From Ruminococcus sp. (GTDB lineage Bacteria; Bacillota; Clostridia; Oscillospirales; Ruminococcaceae), in contig NZ_JAILMR010000052.1 of NCBI RefSeq assembly GCF_024692365.1, forward strand, positions 1 through 64,000: DNA of 64,000 nucleotides, read 5' to 3'. Shown piece after piece: positions 6,974 to 16,055 of this stretch; the stretch's first letter is position 1, and the number at the start of each line of letters is the position of its first letter. The notes under the pieces were generated by a model. That model was not told the DNA's origin, did not search any database, and worked only from the letters and a program-made list of their open reading frames with translations. Made by a program: the position numbers and the translations under genes.

Positions 6974-9622
6974 TCAGCCATTTGCGGGGATATCAAAAGT
7001 CTTCCGTCTGCTGATTTTTCTGAATGATGAAAACAATCCCGAAAGCACAGGCACTAAAAATGCCGAACCCACCGACACTACAAGACACCTGATATCGGGT
7101 ACTGCCGTGCTGAAAATCTTCGCAAGAAAAGGAACATATATCCCCGCAAACAGCACAGCAGCGGAAACCGTCACCGCGAACAGCAGAAAAGTATTGTTGA
7201 ACAGTGGCACCGAGAACAGGGATTTTTCCTCGGATTTACATTCAAAAACGTGTATCAGCTGACTAAGTACAAGCGTCAGCAAAGCACCTGTTCTTGCGGC
7301 GGAAAGCGACGTTCCCGCTTTAAGCAGGACAGAGAAAGTCCCGAGGGTGCAGATGCCGATAAGCACACCCCTTATCAGCATACGCCACAGCAGTCCACCG
7401 CTGAAAAAGCTGTCATTCTCACGGCGGGGCATTTTCTCCATGATGTTCTTCTCGGGCGGTTCAAGACCAAGTGCCACCGCTGGCAGGCTGTCTGTTACAA
7501 GATTAACAAGCAGTATCTGCGCAGGCAGCATAACCATTGGCAGACCCATCAGCAGGCCGCCGAACATGGTCACAACTTCCCCGATATTGCTGGCTATCAT
7601 GTAGCGTACAAATTTGCGTATGTTTGAATAGATAGTTCTGCCGTCCTCAACGGCGTTAACGAGGGTGGCAAAATTGTCATCGAGCAGTATCATATCTGCC
7701 GCCTGCTTTGTGACTTCTGTTCCCTGTATCCCCATAGATACGCCGATATCAGCTTCCTTGACCGCGGGAGCATCGTTCACGCCGTCACCTGTCATGGCGC
7801 AGATATGACCTTTCGCCTTGAACGCCCTGACAATCCTCAGCTTGTGGGCAGGTGTGACCCTTGCAAATACTGAACAGTTCTCTATGACCTCAGCAAGACG
7901 TTCATCGCTCATTCCGTCAAGTTCGCTGCCTGTCAGTACCAGACTTCCCTGCTTTAATATCCCCACCTGCCGCGCTACCGCCGTCGCAGTAAGCTTGTGG
8001 TCGCCTGTTATCATGACCGTTCTTATTCCTGCCCTGCCGCACTGACGAACAGCGTTTGCCGCTTCGGGTCGGGGAGGGTCCTGCATACCCATAAGCCCTA
8101 GAAATACTGTATTTCCGTCAGCTATACGACAAAAAGCCAGAACCCGCAGACCCTCAGCCGCAAACCTGTCTCCGATACGAGTGGCAGAAAGCTTTTCTTT
8201 ACTGCCGAAAGGCTTCACCCCTGCCGCTGTCAGCACTGCGGTACATTCGTTTATTATAACATCGGGACTTCCCTTTTTGAATGATACCGCATTACCCTTT
8301 GTGCCGCGGCATATCACTGTCATGGAACGACTTTCACTGTCAAATGGTATCTCATCTGTACGAACGTATTCCAAATTATACGAAGTTATACCAAAGTCTG
8401 CCGCCGCTAAAACTATTGCACATTCGGTGGGGTCGCCTTCCGCTTGGTATCGGGTGGTATTTTTCTTTGCTTTAATAAGCGATGTGGTATTTTCTTTTAT
8501 CACCGCATTTGAACACAGCGCACCGCAGGTCATAAGTTCTTTAATGGTATCGGGAAGTTCATCATTTAACTTCGTCGTATCATATACATTACCACTTCCG
8601 TCCGAAACTGCCGTGACTTTCATTTTGTTCTGCGTTATAGTACCTGTCTTATCCGTACATATCACCGTGGCACAGCCAAGTGTCTCCACCGAATGCAAAC
8701 GATGTACCAGCGCATTCCGTCGAAGCATTTTTCGCACCGCAAGGGAAAGTGCTATGGTCACTGCGGCGGGAAGACCCTCGGGGATAGCGGCTATCGCCAC
8801 GGTTATGCCTGTCATTGCCATATCGAAAAACGGTTCGCCACGCAGAAGTCCTGCCACAAAAACTATAAAGCAGATGACTATACAGATAACCGCGAGGGTT
8901 CGTCCAAGTTCCGCAAGCTTTTTCTGTAGCGGCGTGAGTTCTTCCTCAATGCTTTCAAGCATAACAGACACCCTGCCCATCTGCGTGCGTTTGCCTGTTG
9001 CTGTCGTTCTGACAACTGCATTTCCTTTTGTGACCACAGTTCCCATATACGCAATATATGACTTGTTCAGAGAGGAAAAATCCACTTCGTCACTGCGCAC
9101 CTGCTTGCTTACAGGTTCGGCTTCACCCGTAAGTACTGATTCATCACAGCATAACATTTTTCCGCTTATGATATAGCCGTCCGCAGGAACTTTGTCACCC
9201 GCTTCTACAACGAACACATCACCGACAGCAAGCATTTCAGCAGGCAGAGTTTTTAGTACACCGTCACGGTAGACCCTTGCCGTTGGCGCGGTCATGGCTT
9301 CAAGCTTTTCAAGAGTTTTCTCACAGCGGAACTCCTGAATGAACCCCAAAAGGGCGTTTATCACCACCACCGCGATTATGGGCACGGCATCGGTATACTG
9401 CCCAAGCAGAACAGATACCGCAGTAGCCCCCAGAAGTATCATCACCATAACATCGTGGAACTGCCCCAGAAATATCTTCATCGCACCCTTGTGCCGCTTT
9501 CCGCCCAGAACATTCCTGCCGTCGGTTTCAAGTCGCTGTTCAGCCTCCGCCGAGGACAAACCCGGCGCGGTTTCGTCCGATACCGAGGTACATTCAAGCT
9601 TCTGTTCCAAAATCCCGTACAT
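6974..9622 (-). CDS. Cation-translocating P-type ATPase, calcium-type (IIA)
   Basis: An ion pump of the cytoplasmic membrane. Visible landmarks, counted from the chosen start: N-terminal cation-ATPase domain, actuator motif VLTGEAEPV near residue 165, the ion-site motif PEGLP near 281 as in Ca2+ pumps, phosphorylation motif CTDKTGTIT with Asp about 324, the hinge TGDGVNDAPAVKEADIG, and four hydrophobic C-terminal segments. I start at the ATG at 9622 because AAAGGA lies 8 bp upstream; ATGs at 9658 and 9628 are less well placed. The gene stands alone. Residues about 407-425 are encoded by 10-bp-phased repeat sequence (8345-8400). Calcium is inferred from PEGLP only. Confidence 0.92.
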   Translation of the reverse strand: MYGILEQKLECTSVSDETAPGLSSAEAEQRLETDGRNVLGGKRHKGAMKIFLGQFHDVMVMILLGATAVSVLLGQYTDAVPIIAVVVINALLGFIQEFRCEKTLEKLEAMTAPTARVYRDGVLKTLPAEMLAVGDVFVVEAGDKVPADGYIISGKMLCCDESVLTGEAEPVSKQVRSDEVDFSSLNKSYIAYMGTVVTKGNAVVRTTATGKRTQMGRVSVMLESIEEELTPLQKKLAELGRTLAVICIVICFIVFVAGLLRGEPFFDMAMTGITVAIAAIPEGLPAAVTIALSLAVRKMLRRNALVHRLHSVETLGCATVICTDKTGTITQNKMKVTAVSDGSGNVYDTTKLNDELPDTIKELMTCGALCSNAVIKENTTSLIKAKKNTTRYQAEGDPTECAIVLAAADFGITSYNLEYVRTDEIPFDSESRSMTVICRGTKGNAVSFKKGSPDVIINECTAVLTAAGVKPFGSKEKLSATRIGDRFAAEGLRVLAFCRIADGNTVFLGLMGMQDPPRPEAANAVRQCGRAGIRTVMITGDHKLTATAVARQVGILKQGSLVLTGSELDGMSDERLAEVIENCSVFARVTPAHKLRIVRAFKAKGHICAMTGDGVNDAPAVKEADIGVSMGIQGTEVTKQAADMILLDDNFATLVNAVEDGRTIYSNIRKFVRYMIASNIGEVVTMFGGLLMGLPMVMLPAQILLVNLVTDSLPAVALGLEPPEKNIMEKMPRRENDSFFSGGLLWRMLIRGVLIGICTLGTFSVLLKAGTSLSAARTGALLTLVLSQLIHVFECKSEEKSLFSVPLFNNTFLLFAVTVSAAVLFAGIYVPFLAKIFSTAVPDIRCLVVSVGSAFLVPVLSGLFSSFRKISRRKTFDIPANG
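8345..8400. repeat. Decamer repeat family inside the P-ATPase coding region
   Basis: Five words of the GTATA/GTACA type at 10-bp spacing, the same family as the intergenic blocks. They encode the variable stretch before the conserved DEIPFDSE motif and keep the frame open. Confidence 0.6.
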
Positions 9623-9786
9623 ATCCATCTTCCTTTCATCATAAAGACATTTTTGCATTTTCCCGCCCTGCTGAACTTCACAGCAGTGGCGGCGCTACTA
9701 TAAATCTATTCACGCGGACAAGGATTATGACAGTCCGAGATAGACAAACAGGCTCACAACTCGGGATTTTTGGGCGATTTTCGCTA

Positions 9787-9815
9787 TTGACATTTGGGCT
9801 GAATTGTTATATTAT
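9787..9815 (+). promoter_or_regulatory. Promoter of the Nudix-murT-gatD-nfi gene cluster
   Basis: -35 TTGACA (9787-9792), 17-bp spacer, -10 TATTAT (9810-9815). The leader to the Nudix ATG is about 130 nt. Apart from this promoter I see nothing distinct in the gene-free stretch 9623-9951. Confidence 0.82.
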
Positions 9816-9951
9816 TAATAATGGTGTTTTGTCGTCAAGTGTACAGCCAAGTTCCGACAAAATTCAAAGACGGCGTAGTTTTCAGCTGTACGAAACCGAT
9901 AGTAATGCGGGTGTCGAATCCCGCCGCCGTACTATTCTGCGGAGGTAAACT

Positions 9952-10419
9952 ATGAGCGGTTATATTTCCGAAATGCGCAAACTTGTGGGTCACAGAACGT
10001 TGATTCAATGCGCGGGCAGTATCATCTGCGTTGATGACGAGGGCAGACTTCTCCTCGGCAAACGCACAGACAATCATCTGTGGGGATACGCTGGCGGTTC
10101 TGTTGAAATAGATGAAAAGATCGAGGACTGCGCAAAACGTGAGCTTTTCGAGGAAACAGGCATCATCGCCGACGAGATTGAATTCTTCTATATCAACTCG
10201 GGAAAAGAAGCCCACTACATCTACCCAAACGGCGACGAGGTATCTAATGTGGAGATAATCTACATTTGCAGAAAATATCACGGCGAACTGAAAAGGCAGG
10301 AAGAGGAGATCGAAGAACTGCGTTTTTTTCACCCCGAGGAAATATCCCTTGATATGATATCCCCGCCAATACGTCCTGTTTTTGAAGAATATTTCAAGGT
10401 CTTCGGGAGAGGGATATGA
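9952..10419 (+). CDS. Nudix hydrolase
   Basis: A 155-residue NUDIX protein. The signature G-x5-E-x7-REUxEExGU is intact as GGSVEIDEKIEDCAKRELF followed by EETGI at about residues 42-65, so it should hydrolyse a nucleoside diphosphate linked to another group in a metal-dependent way. Substrate cannot be told from sequence. CGGAGG lies 7 bp before the ATG. It is the first gene of a cluster with murT and gatD, and its stop overlaps the next ATG (ATGA at 10416-10419). Spacing suggests co-transcription rather than a shared pathway. Confidence 0.93.
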   Translation: MSGYISEMRKLVGHRTLIQCAGSIICVDDEGRLLLGKRTDNHLWGYAGGSVEIDEKIEDCAKRELFEETGIIADEIEFFYINSGKEAHYIYPNGDEVSNVEIIYICRKYHGELKRQEEEIEELRFFHPEEISLDMISPPIRPVFEEYFKVFGRGI

Positions 10420-10622
10420 GCAAGTTTGACAAAGTATGGGAATATGTATCGGAGAGAAATGAAAGTCCGCTGATACTGACCTTTGACGAGATACAAAACA
10501 TCGCCGATATGCCGATAGACCACTCATTCCTTAAATACAAAAAGGAACTGAACGAGTACGGCTTTGCGGTGGATAAAATTTCAATGAAAAATAAAACAGT
10601 GAAGTTCATCAGAAAAGAATGA
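10416..10622 (+). CDS. Small hypothetical protein
   Basis: 68 residues, MSKFDKVWEYVSERNESP onward, with a compact, charged, mostly helical look and a basic end (KFIRKE). The start overlaps the Nudix stop by 4 bp, with a GGGAGAGGGAT ribosome site inside the upstream gene. The region LTFDEIQNIADMPIDHSFL resembles small DNA-binding-like domains often found as single-gene hypotheticals in clostridia, but I do not recognise a named family with certainty. Translational coupling with the Nudix gene suggests it is real. Confidence 0.7.
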   Translation: MSKFDKVWEYVSERNESPLILTFDEIQNIADMPIDHSFLKYKKELNEYGFAVDKISMKNKTVKFIRKE

Positions 10623-10651
10623 ATCTCACTTATATATTACGGAGAGATGTT

Positions 10652-11998
10652 ATGAGTTTAAAAAATACGCTGACCATCTGGTTCGGCAAACTTATGGTAA
10701 AAACACTGCACCTGCTGGGCAAGGACGCGGGCAACGCTCCAGGTCTTGTGCTGTGGGAGCTGAATAAAGACTGCCTTAAAGCTTTCAAGGTGGACTGCCC
10801 CATTATAGCAGTAACAGGCACTAACGGAAAAACTTCCGTTACCAACTACCTGAACCACATTTTTGAAAGCACAGGCAAAAAAATAATCACCAACAAGCAG
10901 GGCAATAACCTCGACACAGGCATAACTTCCCTGCTGCTGAACAACTGCGACATGAAAGGCAGGGTCAAGGCGGATTATCTGGTGCTGGAGATAGATGAGA
11001 GCCATGTTCCCGTTATATTCTCCAAGATGAAGCTTGAAACTCTGGTACTGCTGAATTTCTTCCGCGACCAGCTTGACAGAAACGGCGAGGTCGAGACACT
11101 GATACTGAAAGTCAAGAAATTTCTGGAGACCTACGAGGGAAATGTAGTACTTAATGCCGATGACCCCAACGTTTCGCGCCTTGGTCTTGCAAATCCAAAG
11201 AACAAGAATATCTACTATTTCAGCGTTGACCGCTACGCAGGCGCAACAGATAAACCCTACGAAGTTGGTGAAGGCAAATTCTGTCCCAAATGCGGCACCG
11301 AGCTGGTATATGACTACTATCAGTACTCCCATGTGGGAAAATTCAAATGCCCCAAATGCGGCTTCGGCGATGTAAAGCCCTATATCACCGCTAAGAATGT
11401 GAAGCTCGATGTACCATCGGTAGAATTCGAGGGTGAGGAATACAAGATAAGCCATAACAGCATCTACTATGTTTACAATCTGGCGGCTGTTTATACCGCG
11501 GCTAATCTTTACAACTTCGATAAAAAGGTGCTTCACGAGACCTTTGAGAAGTTTGAAGTCAACAACGGCAGACTTGAAAAGTTCAGCGTTGACGGCAGCG
11601 AACTCCTTGTAAATCTAGCGAAGAATCCCGTTGGCGCAAATATGACACTGAGAGTTATGAACGAGCACAAGGGCGAAAAAGAACTGCTCTTTGTCCTCAA
11701 CGATAACCTTGCTGACGGTCATGACGTTTCGTGGATTTGGGATATCAATTTCTCCATATTCAACGATGTTTCCAGAGTTGTCACCAGCGGTACGAGAGCA
11801 TATGATATCGCTATAAGAATTAAGTGCTCGGGCTACGACCCCGACAAGATAGTTGTAAAGCCCGACCTTGACGATGCGATGGATGAATTTTTCAAGAACA
11901 AGGGCTTCAAGTACGCCATAGCAAATTATACCGCTATACAGCCGACACGTGCCGCTATCAAGCGTTACAAAGCTAAAGTCAAAGGAGGTCAGGGCTGA
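10652..11998 (+). CDS. murT: Lipid II isoglutaminyl synthase, Mur-ligase subunit MurT
   Basis: MurT and GatD together amidate the D-Glu of lipid II to D-isoglutamine in peptidoglycan synthesis. The protein has the Mur ligase ATP site VTGTNGKTSVTNYL near residue 55, LVLEIDESH for the metal/acyl site, and a zinc-ribbon insertion with two CPKCG motifs (about residues 203-235) typical of MurT. The C-terminal MurT domain follows. I start at the ATG at 10652 with CGGAGAG upstream. GatD follows with a 1-bp overlap (11998). 448 residues, normal length. Substrate amidation is inferred from the family. Confidence 0.95.
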   Translation: MSLKNTLTIWFGKLMVKTLHLLGKDAGNAPGLVLWELNKDCLKAFKVDCPIIAVTGTNGKTSVTNYLNHIFESTGKKIITNKQGNNLDTGITSLLLNNCDMKGRVKADYLVLEIDESHVPVIFSKMKLETLVLLNFFRDQLDRNGEVETLILKVKKFLETYEGNVVLNADDPNVSRLGLANPKNKNIYYFSVDRYAGATDKPYEVGEGKFCPKCGTELVYDYYQYSHVGKFKCPKCGFGDVKPYITAKNVKLDVPSVEFEGEEYKISHNSIYYVYNLAAVYTAANLYNFDKKVLHETFEKFEVNNGRLEKFSVDGSELLVNLAKNPVGANMTLRVMNEHKGEKELLFVLNDNLADGHDVSWIWDINFSIFNDVSRVVTSGTRAYDIAIRIKCSGYDPDKIVVKPDLDDAMDEFFKNKGFKYAIANYTAIQPTRAAIKRYKAKVKGGQG

Positions 11999-12741
11999 TG
12001 GATAAGCTGAAAATTCTTCATATGTATCCCGCAATGCTCGACCTTTACGGCGACAGCGGAAATGTTGAGATACTTTCCTACCGCTGCAGAATGCGCGGCA
12101 TCGAGACCGAAGTCTTCAAACATGACCTCGGCGATAAGAATACCGGTTTTTCGGGTGTTGATATTGTATACCTCGGCGGCGGTGCTGACTTTGAGCAGCA
12201 GCTTCTCGCAGACGACCTGCTGGGTCTGAAAGAGGAGATACGCAAAGCTTACGAAAGCGGCGTGTACTTCCTGATGATATGCGGCGGCTATCAGCTGATG
12301 GGTCAGTACTACAAGGATTCCAACGGCAAGAAGATACCCGGTCTGGGTCTTTTCGATTATTACACCGTGGCTTCCACCAACAAGCGCGAAAGATGCATCG
12401 GAAATATCGTAGTCGAGACCACTCTCGGAGATGAAAAATATAAGGTCATCGGCTTTGAAAATCACGGCGGACAGACTACCAATGTCACTTCGCCTTTCGG
12501 AAAAGTCCTTGCAGGCAACGGCAACGAATTTGCCAGCAGCATTGAGGGCTACACCGAGAAGAACGTCACCGCCACTTATCTTCACGGACCTCTTCTCTCG
12601 AAAAACCCCAAGCTTGCCGACCACATAATCTCCTACTGTATGACAAGAAAAACAGGCAGTACTTACACCCCTGCCCCGATAAACGATAAGCTTGAAGATG
12701 AGTGCCGCAAGGTGCTTCTGGAAAGACTTCTGAAGAAGTAA
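11998..12741 (+). CDS. gatD: Lipid II isoglutaminyl synthase, glutaminase subunit GatD
   Basis: A class I glutamine amidotransferase-like protein (CobB/CobQ type) that supplies ammonia to MurT. The nucleophile motif MICGGYQLMGQYY gives Cys near residue 94, and YLHGPLLSKNP carries the conserved His near 200. Start codon overlaps the murT stop, and AAAGGAGG precedes it inside murT. 247 residues fits the family. The pair is common in Gram-positive bacteria, so this is core cell-wall function. No unusual features. Confidence 0.95.
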   Translation: MDKLKILHMYPAMLDLYGDSGNVEILSYRCRMRGIETEVFKHDLGDKNTGFSGVDIVYLGGGADFEQQLLADDLLGLKEEIRKAYESGVYFLMICGGYQLMGQYYKDSNGKKIPGLGLFDYYTVASTNKRERCIGNIVVETTLGDEKYKVIGFENHGGQTTNVTSPFGKVLAGNGNEFASSIEGYTEKNVTATYLHGPLLSKNPKLADHIISYCMTRKTGSTYTPAPINDKLEDECRKVLLERLLKK

Positions 12742-12751
12742 GGAGCAGAGG

Positions 12752-13126
12752 ATGTTCTCACTTTTCAGAAAAAGAACCGCTGATAACGAACCGCCGCTGA
12801 AAAAGCGTGTAGAGAAGATGAAGTGCCGCAAGATAAATTTCGTGGACGATGATTTCGACAGGCTGTGCGAAGATATGAAAACGGACAGCAAAGCGCTGAT
12901 GAGCCTGAAGCCCGTGAACTACTATGCGATAAAGAACAGCTACATCATGGGTATGCTGTATTCTGAGGAAGACTTCTCCGAGAATTTCATACAGCTTCTG
13001 CATTTTGAGTCAGAACGTCAGACAGGCAAGAGCAATATCTTCCCTGTTGACACGGATACAGCAGTAAAGCTTCTTGCCAAAGTCGGGATAATGATAGACC
13101 TCAAAAAGATACAGCAGGAGAAATAG
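12752..13126 (+). CDS. Hypothetical protein, 124 residues
   Basis: The gene starts 10 bp after gatD with AAGGAG 6 bp before the ATG. The N-terminal 25 residues are highly basic (MFSLFRKRTADNEPPLKKR), followed by a mixed alpha/beta region with NYYAIKNSYIMGMLYSEEDF and a C-terminus rich in Lys. There is no signal peptide or membrane segment. I do not recognise the family. Its place between gatD and endonuclease V suggests simple operon membership. Confidence 0.75.
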   Translation: MFSLFRKRTADNEPPLKKRVEKMKCRKINFVDDDFDRLCEDMKTDSKALMSLKPVNYYAIKNSYIMGMLYSEEDFSENFIQLLHFESERQTGKSNIFPVDTDTAVKLLAKVGIMIDLKKIQQEK

Positions 13127-13152
13127 AATTTTACAGAAAGTAGGCAGATGAT

Positions 13153-13875
13153 ATGTCAGATGAAATGATTCATACCCAAGAAATTGAAGCGATGCAGGAA
13201 AAATTCCGCGCGGTACAGGAAGACCTCAGCAGCAGGATATCATGCACCGATAATTTTGATGCCGACAGCATAAAGACAGTTGCAGGCATTGACCTTGCTT
13301 ACTGGAAAGATGAAAATGACAACGAACAGGCAGTCTGCTGTATCGTGGTCATCGATTATAACACTCATGAGGTGATCGAAAAAAAGCATTTCGGCGGAAA
13401 GATAGACGTTCCGTATATGCCGGGATTTCTGGCATTCAGAGAACTCCCGCTGATTCTTGAAACGGTAAAGCTCCTTGAAAATATCCCCGATATTTATGTA
13501 TTTGACGGCAACGGATATCTACACCCCAGACATATGGGTATAGCTTCTCACGCATCATTCTATCTGGAAAGACCTACATTCGGCATAGCGAAAACATACT
13601 TCCGTGCTGATAAAAAGACCGACTATACCGAGCCATCACCCGAAAGCGGAAGCTTCACCGATATCGTGATAGGAGGAGAGGTCTACGGCAGAGCGTTGAG
13701 GACTCATACAGGGGTTAAACCTGTTTTCGTTTCCGTCGGGAACAACATCTCCCTCGATACTGCCTGCAATATGGCAATGTCGCTGACGGACAAAGAGAGC
13801 CATATCCCCATTCCAACAAGACTGGCAGACCTTGAAACTCACGTAATGCGTGATAAACTGAGATCTCAAAACTAA
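13153..13875 (+). CDS. nfi: Endonuclease V (deoxyinosine 3' endonuclease)
   Basis: Cuts DNA at the second phosphodiester bond 3' to deoxyinosine in repair of deaminated adenine. Family motifs are intact: AGIDLAYW with the first metal-binding Asp (about residue 43), PYMPGFLAFRELP with Glu, DGNGYLHPRHMGIASH with the third acidic residue, and PVFVSVGNNISLDTA near the end. 240 residues is close to the usual 220-240. The N-terminus has a short helical extension (MSDEMIHTQEIEAMQEKF). Last gene before the terminator at 13879-13917. Confidence 0.96.
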   Translation: MSDEMIHTQEIEAMQEKFRAVQEDLSSRISCTDNFDADSIKTVAGIDLAYWKDENDNEQAVCCIVVIDYNTHEVIEKKHFGGKIDVPYMPGFLAFRELPLILETVKLLENIPDIYVFDGNGYLHPRHMGIASHASFYLERPTFGIAKTYFRADKKTDYTEPSPESGSFTDIVIGGEVYGRALRTHTGVKPVFVSVGNNISLDTACNMAMSLTDKESHIPIPTRLADLETHVMRDKLRSQN

Positions 13876-13878
13876 CAT

Positions 13879-13917
13879 AAAAAGGCTGAGGACGTTCACA
13901 ACGCTCTCAGCCTTTTA
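13879..13917 (+). terminator. Intrinsic terminator between nfi and the LacI-type gene
   Basis: GGCTGAG/CTCAGCC stem with inner CGTT/AACG pairing, flanked by A-runs and T-runs, so it can work in both directions for the convergent genes. Confidence 0.9.
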
Positions 13918-13942
13918 TCATTCAAAAATTTTCAGCACACCA

Positions 13943-14938
13943 TCAGTCACCTGTGGACTGCCTCATTATTACCTTGTGGTCAACAGTGTAATACTTGTTG
14001 TCCTTTTCGGTGGAATGGATATTCCCGATAAGCTTCTCGATGACAAGCTCGCCCATCTTGAAGCATGGCTGCTCGACCGTTGAAACCGTGGGCAGCATCA
14101 TTTCGCACATGGTGATATTATCAAATCCCATAACGGAGATATCCTTGCCGATTTTTAACCCCAGCTCGTCCGCACGGTGAATCACCGCGATAGCAAGCAG
14201 GTCGGAGACCGCAAACACCGCAGAGGGCATTTTATCAAGCTTTGCGAAATAGTCCATAGCGTCTTTTCCGCAGCTGTATTCATAGCTGTCGCGGTAAACA
14301 AGTTCCTCGCGGAAAGGTATACCCGCCTTTTCCAGTGCCATCTTGTATCCATTCTCACGGGCAGTTGAAGATATAGCTTCCGATTTCGTTCCCAGAAAAG
14401 CGATGTCCCTGTGACCCTTTTTGATAAGGGCAGTAACAGCATCGAAAGCGCCGCTTTCATCATCAACAGCCACCGTCAGCACATTCGCCCCGGGAACACC
14501 CTCACAGCAAAGTGCGATATCATAATTCTGTGCAAGCTGATTCAGGGATTCCGCATCGTACATCGTACCCAGCAGAACAACTCCGTCAACTGTCCTGTTG
14601 AAAAGCATATTCATCTGCCTTGCCTCAGCAGTGTAAGTGTTGTCAGATACCGCTGTGATTATATCGTATCCAAGCTTTGAAGCGTATCTCTGCATACCTG
14701 TGACAATCTTTGAATACAGCGAATGTTCCGAGGTAGGCATTATACAGAGAATAACGTTGGTCTCGCATTTTCTGAGATTTCTGCCGAGAAAATTTGGGGA
14801 ATAATGCAGCTTCTTGATAGCATCGTTTACCCTCGAAGTCGAATCTTCCGAAACATTACAGCTTCCGTTGAGTACCCTTGAAACCGTAGCCACCGAAACT
14901 CCCGCTTCTCTTGCAACGTCCTTAATAGTAGCGCTCAT
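13943..14938 (-). CDS. LacI family transcriptional regulator
   Basis: N-terminal helix-turn-helix MSATIKDVAREAGVSVATV followed by SRVLNG, then a periplasmic-binding-like effector domain to the end, 331 residues in all. I start at the ATG at 14938, 7 bp after GAAAGGAG; a longer in-frame start at 15013 would lie at the promoter. Such proteins usually respond to a sugar, but no sugar gene is nearby, so the target is unknown. Its own promoter is at 14985-15013 and a long decamer-repeat region lies upstream of that (15060-15345), an arrangement like that of the small RNA units. Confidence 0.93.
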   Translation of the reverse strand: MSATIKDVAREAGVSVATVSRVLNGSCNVSEDSTSRVNDAIKKLHYSPNFLGRNLRKCETNVILCIMPTSEHSLYSKIVTGMQRYASKLGYDIITAVSDNTYTAEARQMNMLFNRTVDGVVLLGTMYDAESLNQLAQNYDIALCCEGVPGANVLTVAVDDESGAFDAVTALIKKGHRDIAFLGTKSEAISSTARENGYKMALEKAGIPFREELVYRDSYEYSCGKDAMDYFAKLDKMPSAVFAVSDLLAIAVIHRADELGLKIGKDISVMGFDNITMCEMMLPTVSTVEQPCFKMGELVIEKLIGNIHSTEKDNKYYTVDHKVIMRQSTGD

Positions 14939-14984
14939 AACATACTCCTTTCGGTATATTTTATCTTTCATTTTATTACTCTGT

Positions 14985-15013
14985 ATTATAGCACATTTCC
15001 TTGTAAAAATCAA
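14985..15013 (-). promoter_or_regulatory. Promoter of the LacI-type gene
   Basis: Minus strand: -35 TTGATT (15013-15008), 17-bp spacer, consensus -10 TATAAT (14990-14985). Confidence 0.85.
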
Positions 15014-15059
15014 CTACTTGTATGAAAGTCCGATTTTACGTTTCGATGTTACTATTCTT

Positions 15060-15345
15060 TGGAGTATTGGTATACTATTAAGCCGCTGTATTATACGAAA
15101 ATTTTCAATCAATACAACTTCATACGAACTATCCATCAATTGTACGAAAGGTACTTTTGGTATCCGTTATTTGCGGAAATATATTAAACGTTGCGGAAAT
15201 CGGGAATGTCATTTCAGCTTTGAAGTATCGGGAGTAACTTCGTACAAGTTTGATACCAAATATACCAGTGGTATTTTTGGTATCAAGTGGTATCCTTTGG
15301 TATCGCTGTTGTATTGGTCGTATACGAGAGGGTACCAAGCGTTAC
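15060..15345. repeat. Decamer repeat region upstream of the LacI-type gene
   Basis: Gene-free stretch 14939-15386. Scattered words TATACGAA, GTACGAAA and GGTATC occur here; from about 15266 to 15342 GGTAT words recur at a regular 10-bp step. A second short direct repeat, GTTGCGGAAAT, occurs near 15173 and 15192. No credible protein gene seen. Confidence 0.65.
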
Positions 15346-15386
15346 ATTAGAGTTTAGTTTGTATCTCTGTTGTAGTGTCTTCTGAT

Positions 15387-16037
15387 TTATATCAGGTTCA
15401 GTGCTCCGATAAGACCGAACATTGAAAGTCCGAAACTTGGCATGATTATCCCGGGCAGATCCTGAAATTTAACAGGATCGATCTTTCGGCAGGTCAGACC
15501 GAATATCAGGAATACAATGGGGTTCAATAGAACACATATCTTAGGGACATCAAGCGCACCTCCAAAGATAGCTATTATCACCAGGACCGTTGGTACCAAC
15601 AGCGAAACATAACCCGTGAAAAAAGTCGGGGTTATCTGCTTATAAAGCTTTTCAAGAATATCATCGGCGATCTGAAGATCACCATGTATCATTGCGCCCT
15701 TATAGATAAGCGCCTGAAGGCATACGAAAGCATGAATGAAAATGCCTGCCATAGAACCAAAGTATCCAAAACCGAGGGTCAGATAGCCGAGTATCGGACG
15801 TGATTCAGCTATCTGCATACCGATGGAATAAAAGCCAAGCCCGACCAGCGCATCACCAACCATTGCAAATGCAATAGAAAGTCCGAATCTCCAGTCAGCC
15901 ATTTTTATCCAGTTGCTGTCGATGTTCTTTGAAGTTCCCAGTTTTTCATTGCCTTTGCCTTTCAGGTCAAAGAGGATATCTCCCACACAGCAAAGCAGTC
16001 CCCCGATAATTCCTAATATTGAAAATAACAAATACAT
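15387..16037 (-). CDS. Membrane protein, DUF6796-like
   Basis: 216 residues with six or seven hydrophobic segments, starting MYLLFSILGIIGGLLCCVGDILFDL and including GDALVGLGFYSIG and FGYFGSMAGIFIHAF. This resembles the DUF6796 group of multi-pass membrane proteins, function unknown; I am fairly but not fully sure of the family. AAAGGATGATGTT precedes the ATG. It is the last gene of a four-gene minus-strand operon beginning at 18141 whose promoter carries a candidate iron box. Confidence 0.65.
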   Translation of the reverse strand: MYLLFSILGIIGGLLCCVGDILFDLKGKGNEKLGTSKNIDSNWIKMADWRFGLSIAFAMVGDALVGLGFYSIGMQIAESRPILGYLTLGFGYFGSMAGIFIHAFVCLQALIYKGAMIHGDLQIADDILEKLYKQITPTFFTGYVSLLVPTVLVIIAIFGGALDVPKICVLLNPIVFLIFGLTCRKIDPVKFQDLPGIIMPSFGLSMFGLIGALNLI

Positions 16038-16055
16038 AACATCATCCTTTCCTGT

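Noticed and set aside
8181..9176. 331-codon plus-strand frame opposite the P-ATPase
   Set aside because: A shadow of the real gene; no recognisable domain.
10658..11536. 292-codon minus-strand frame opposite murT
   Set aside because: A shadow of murT, no supporting features.
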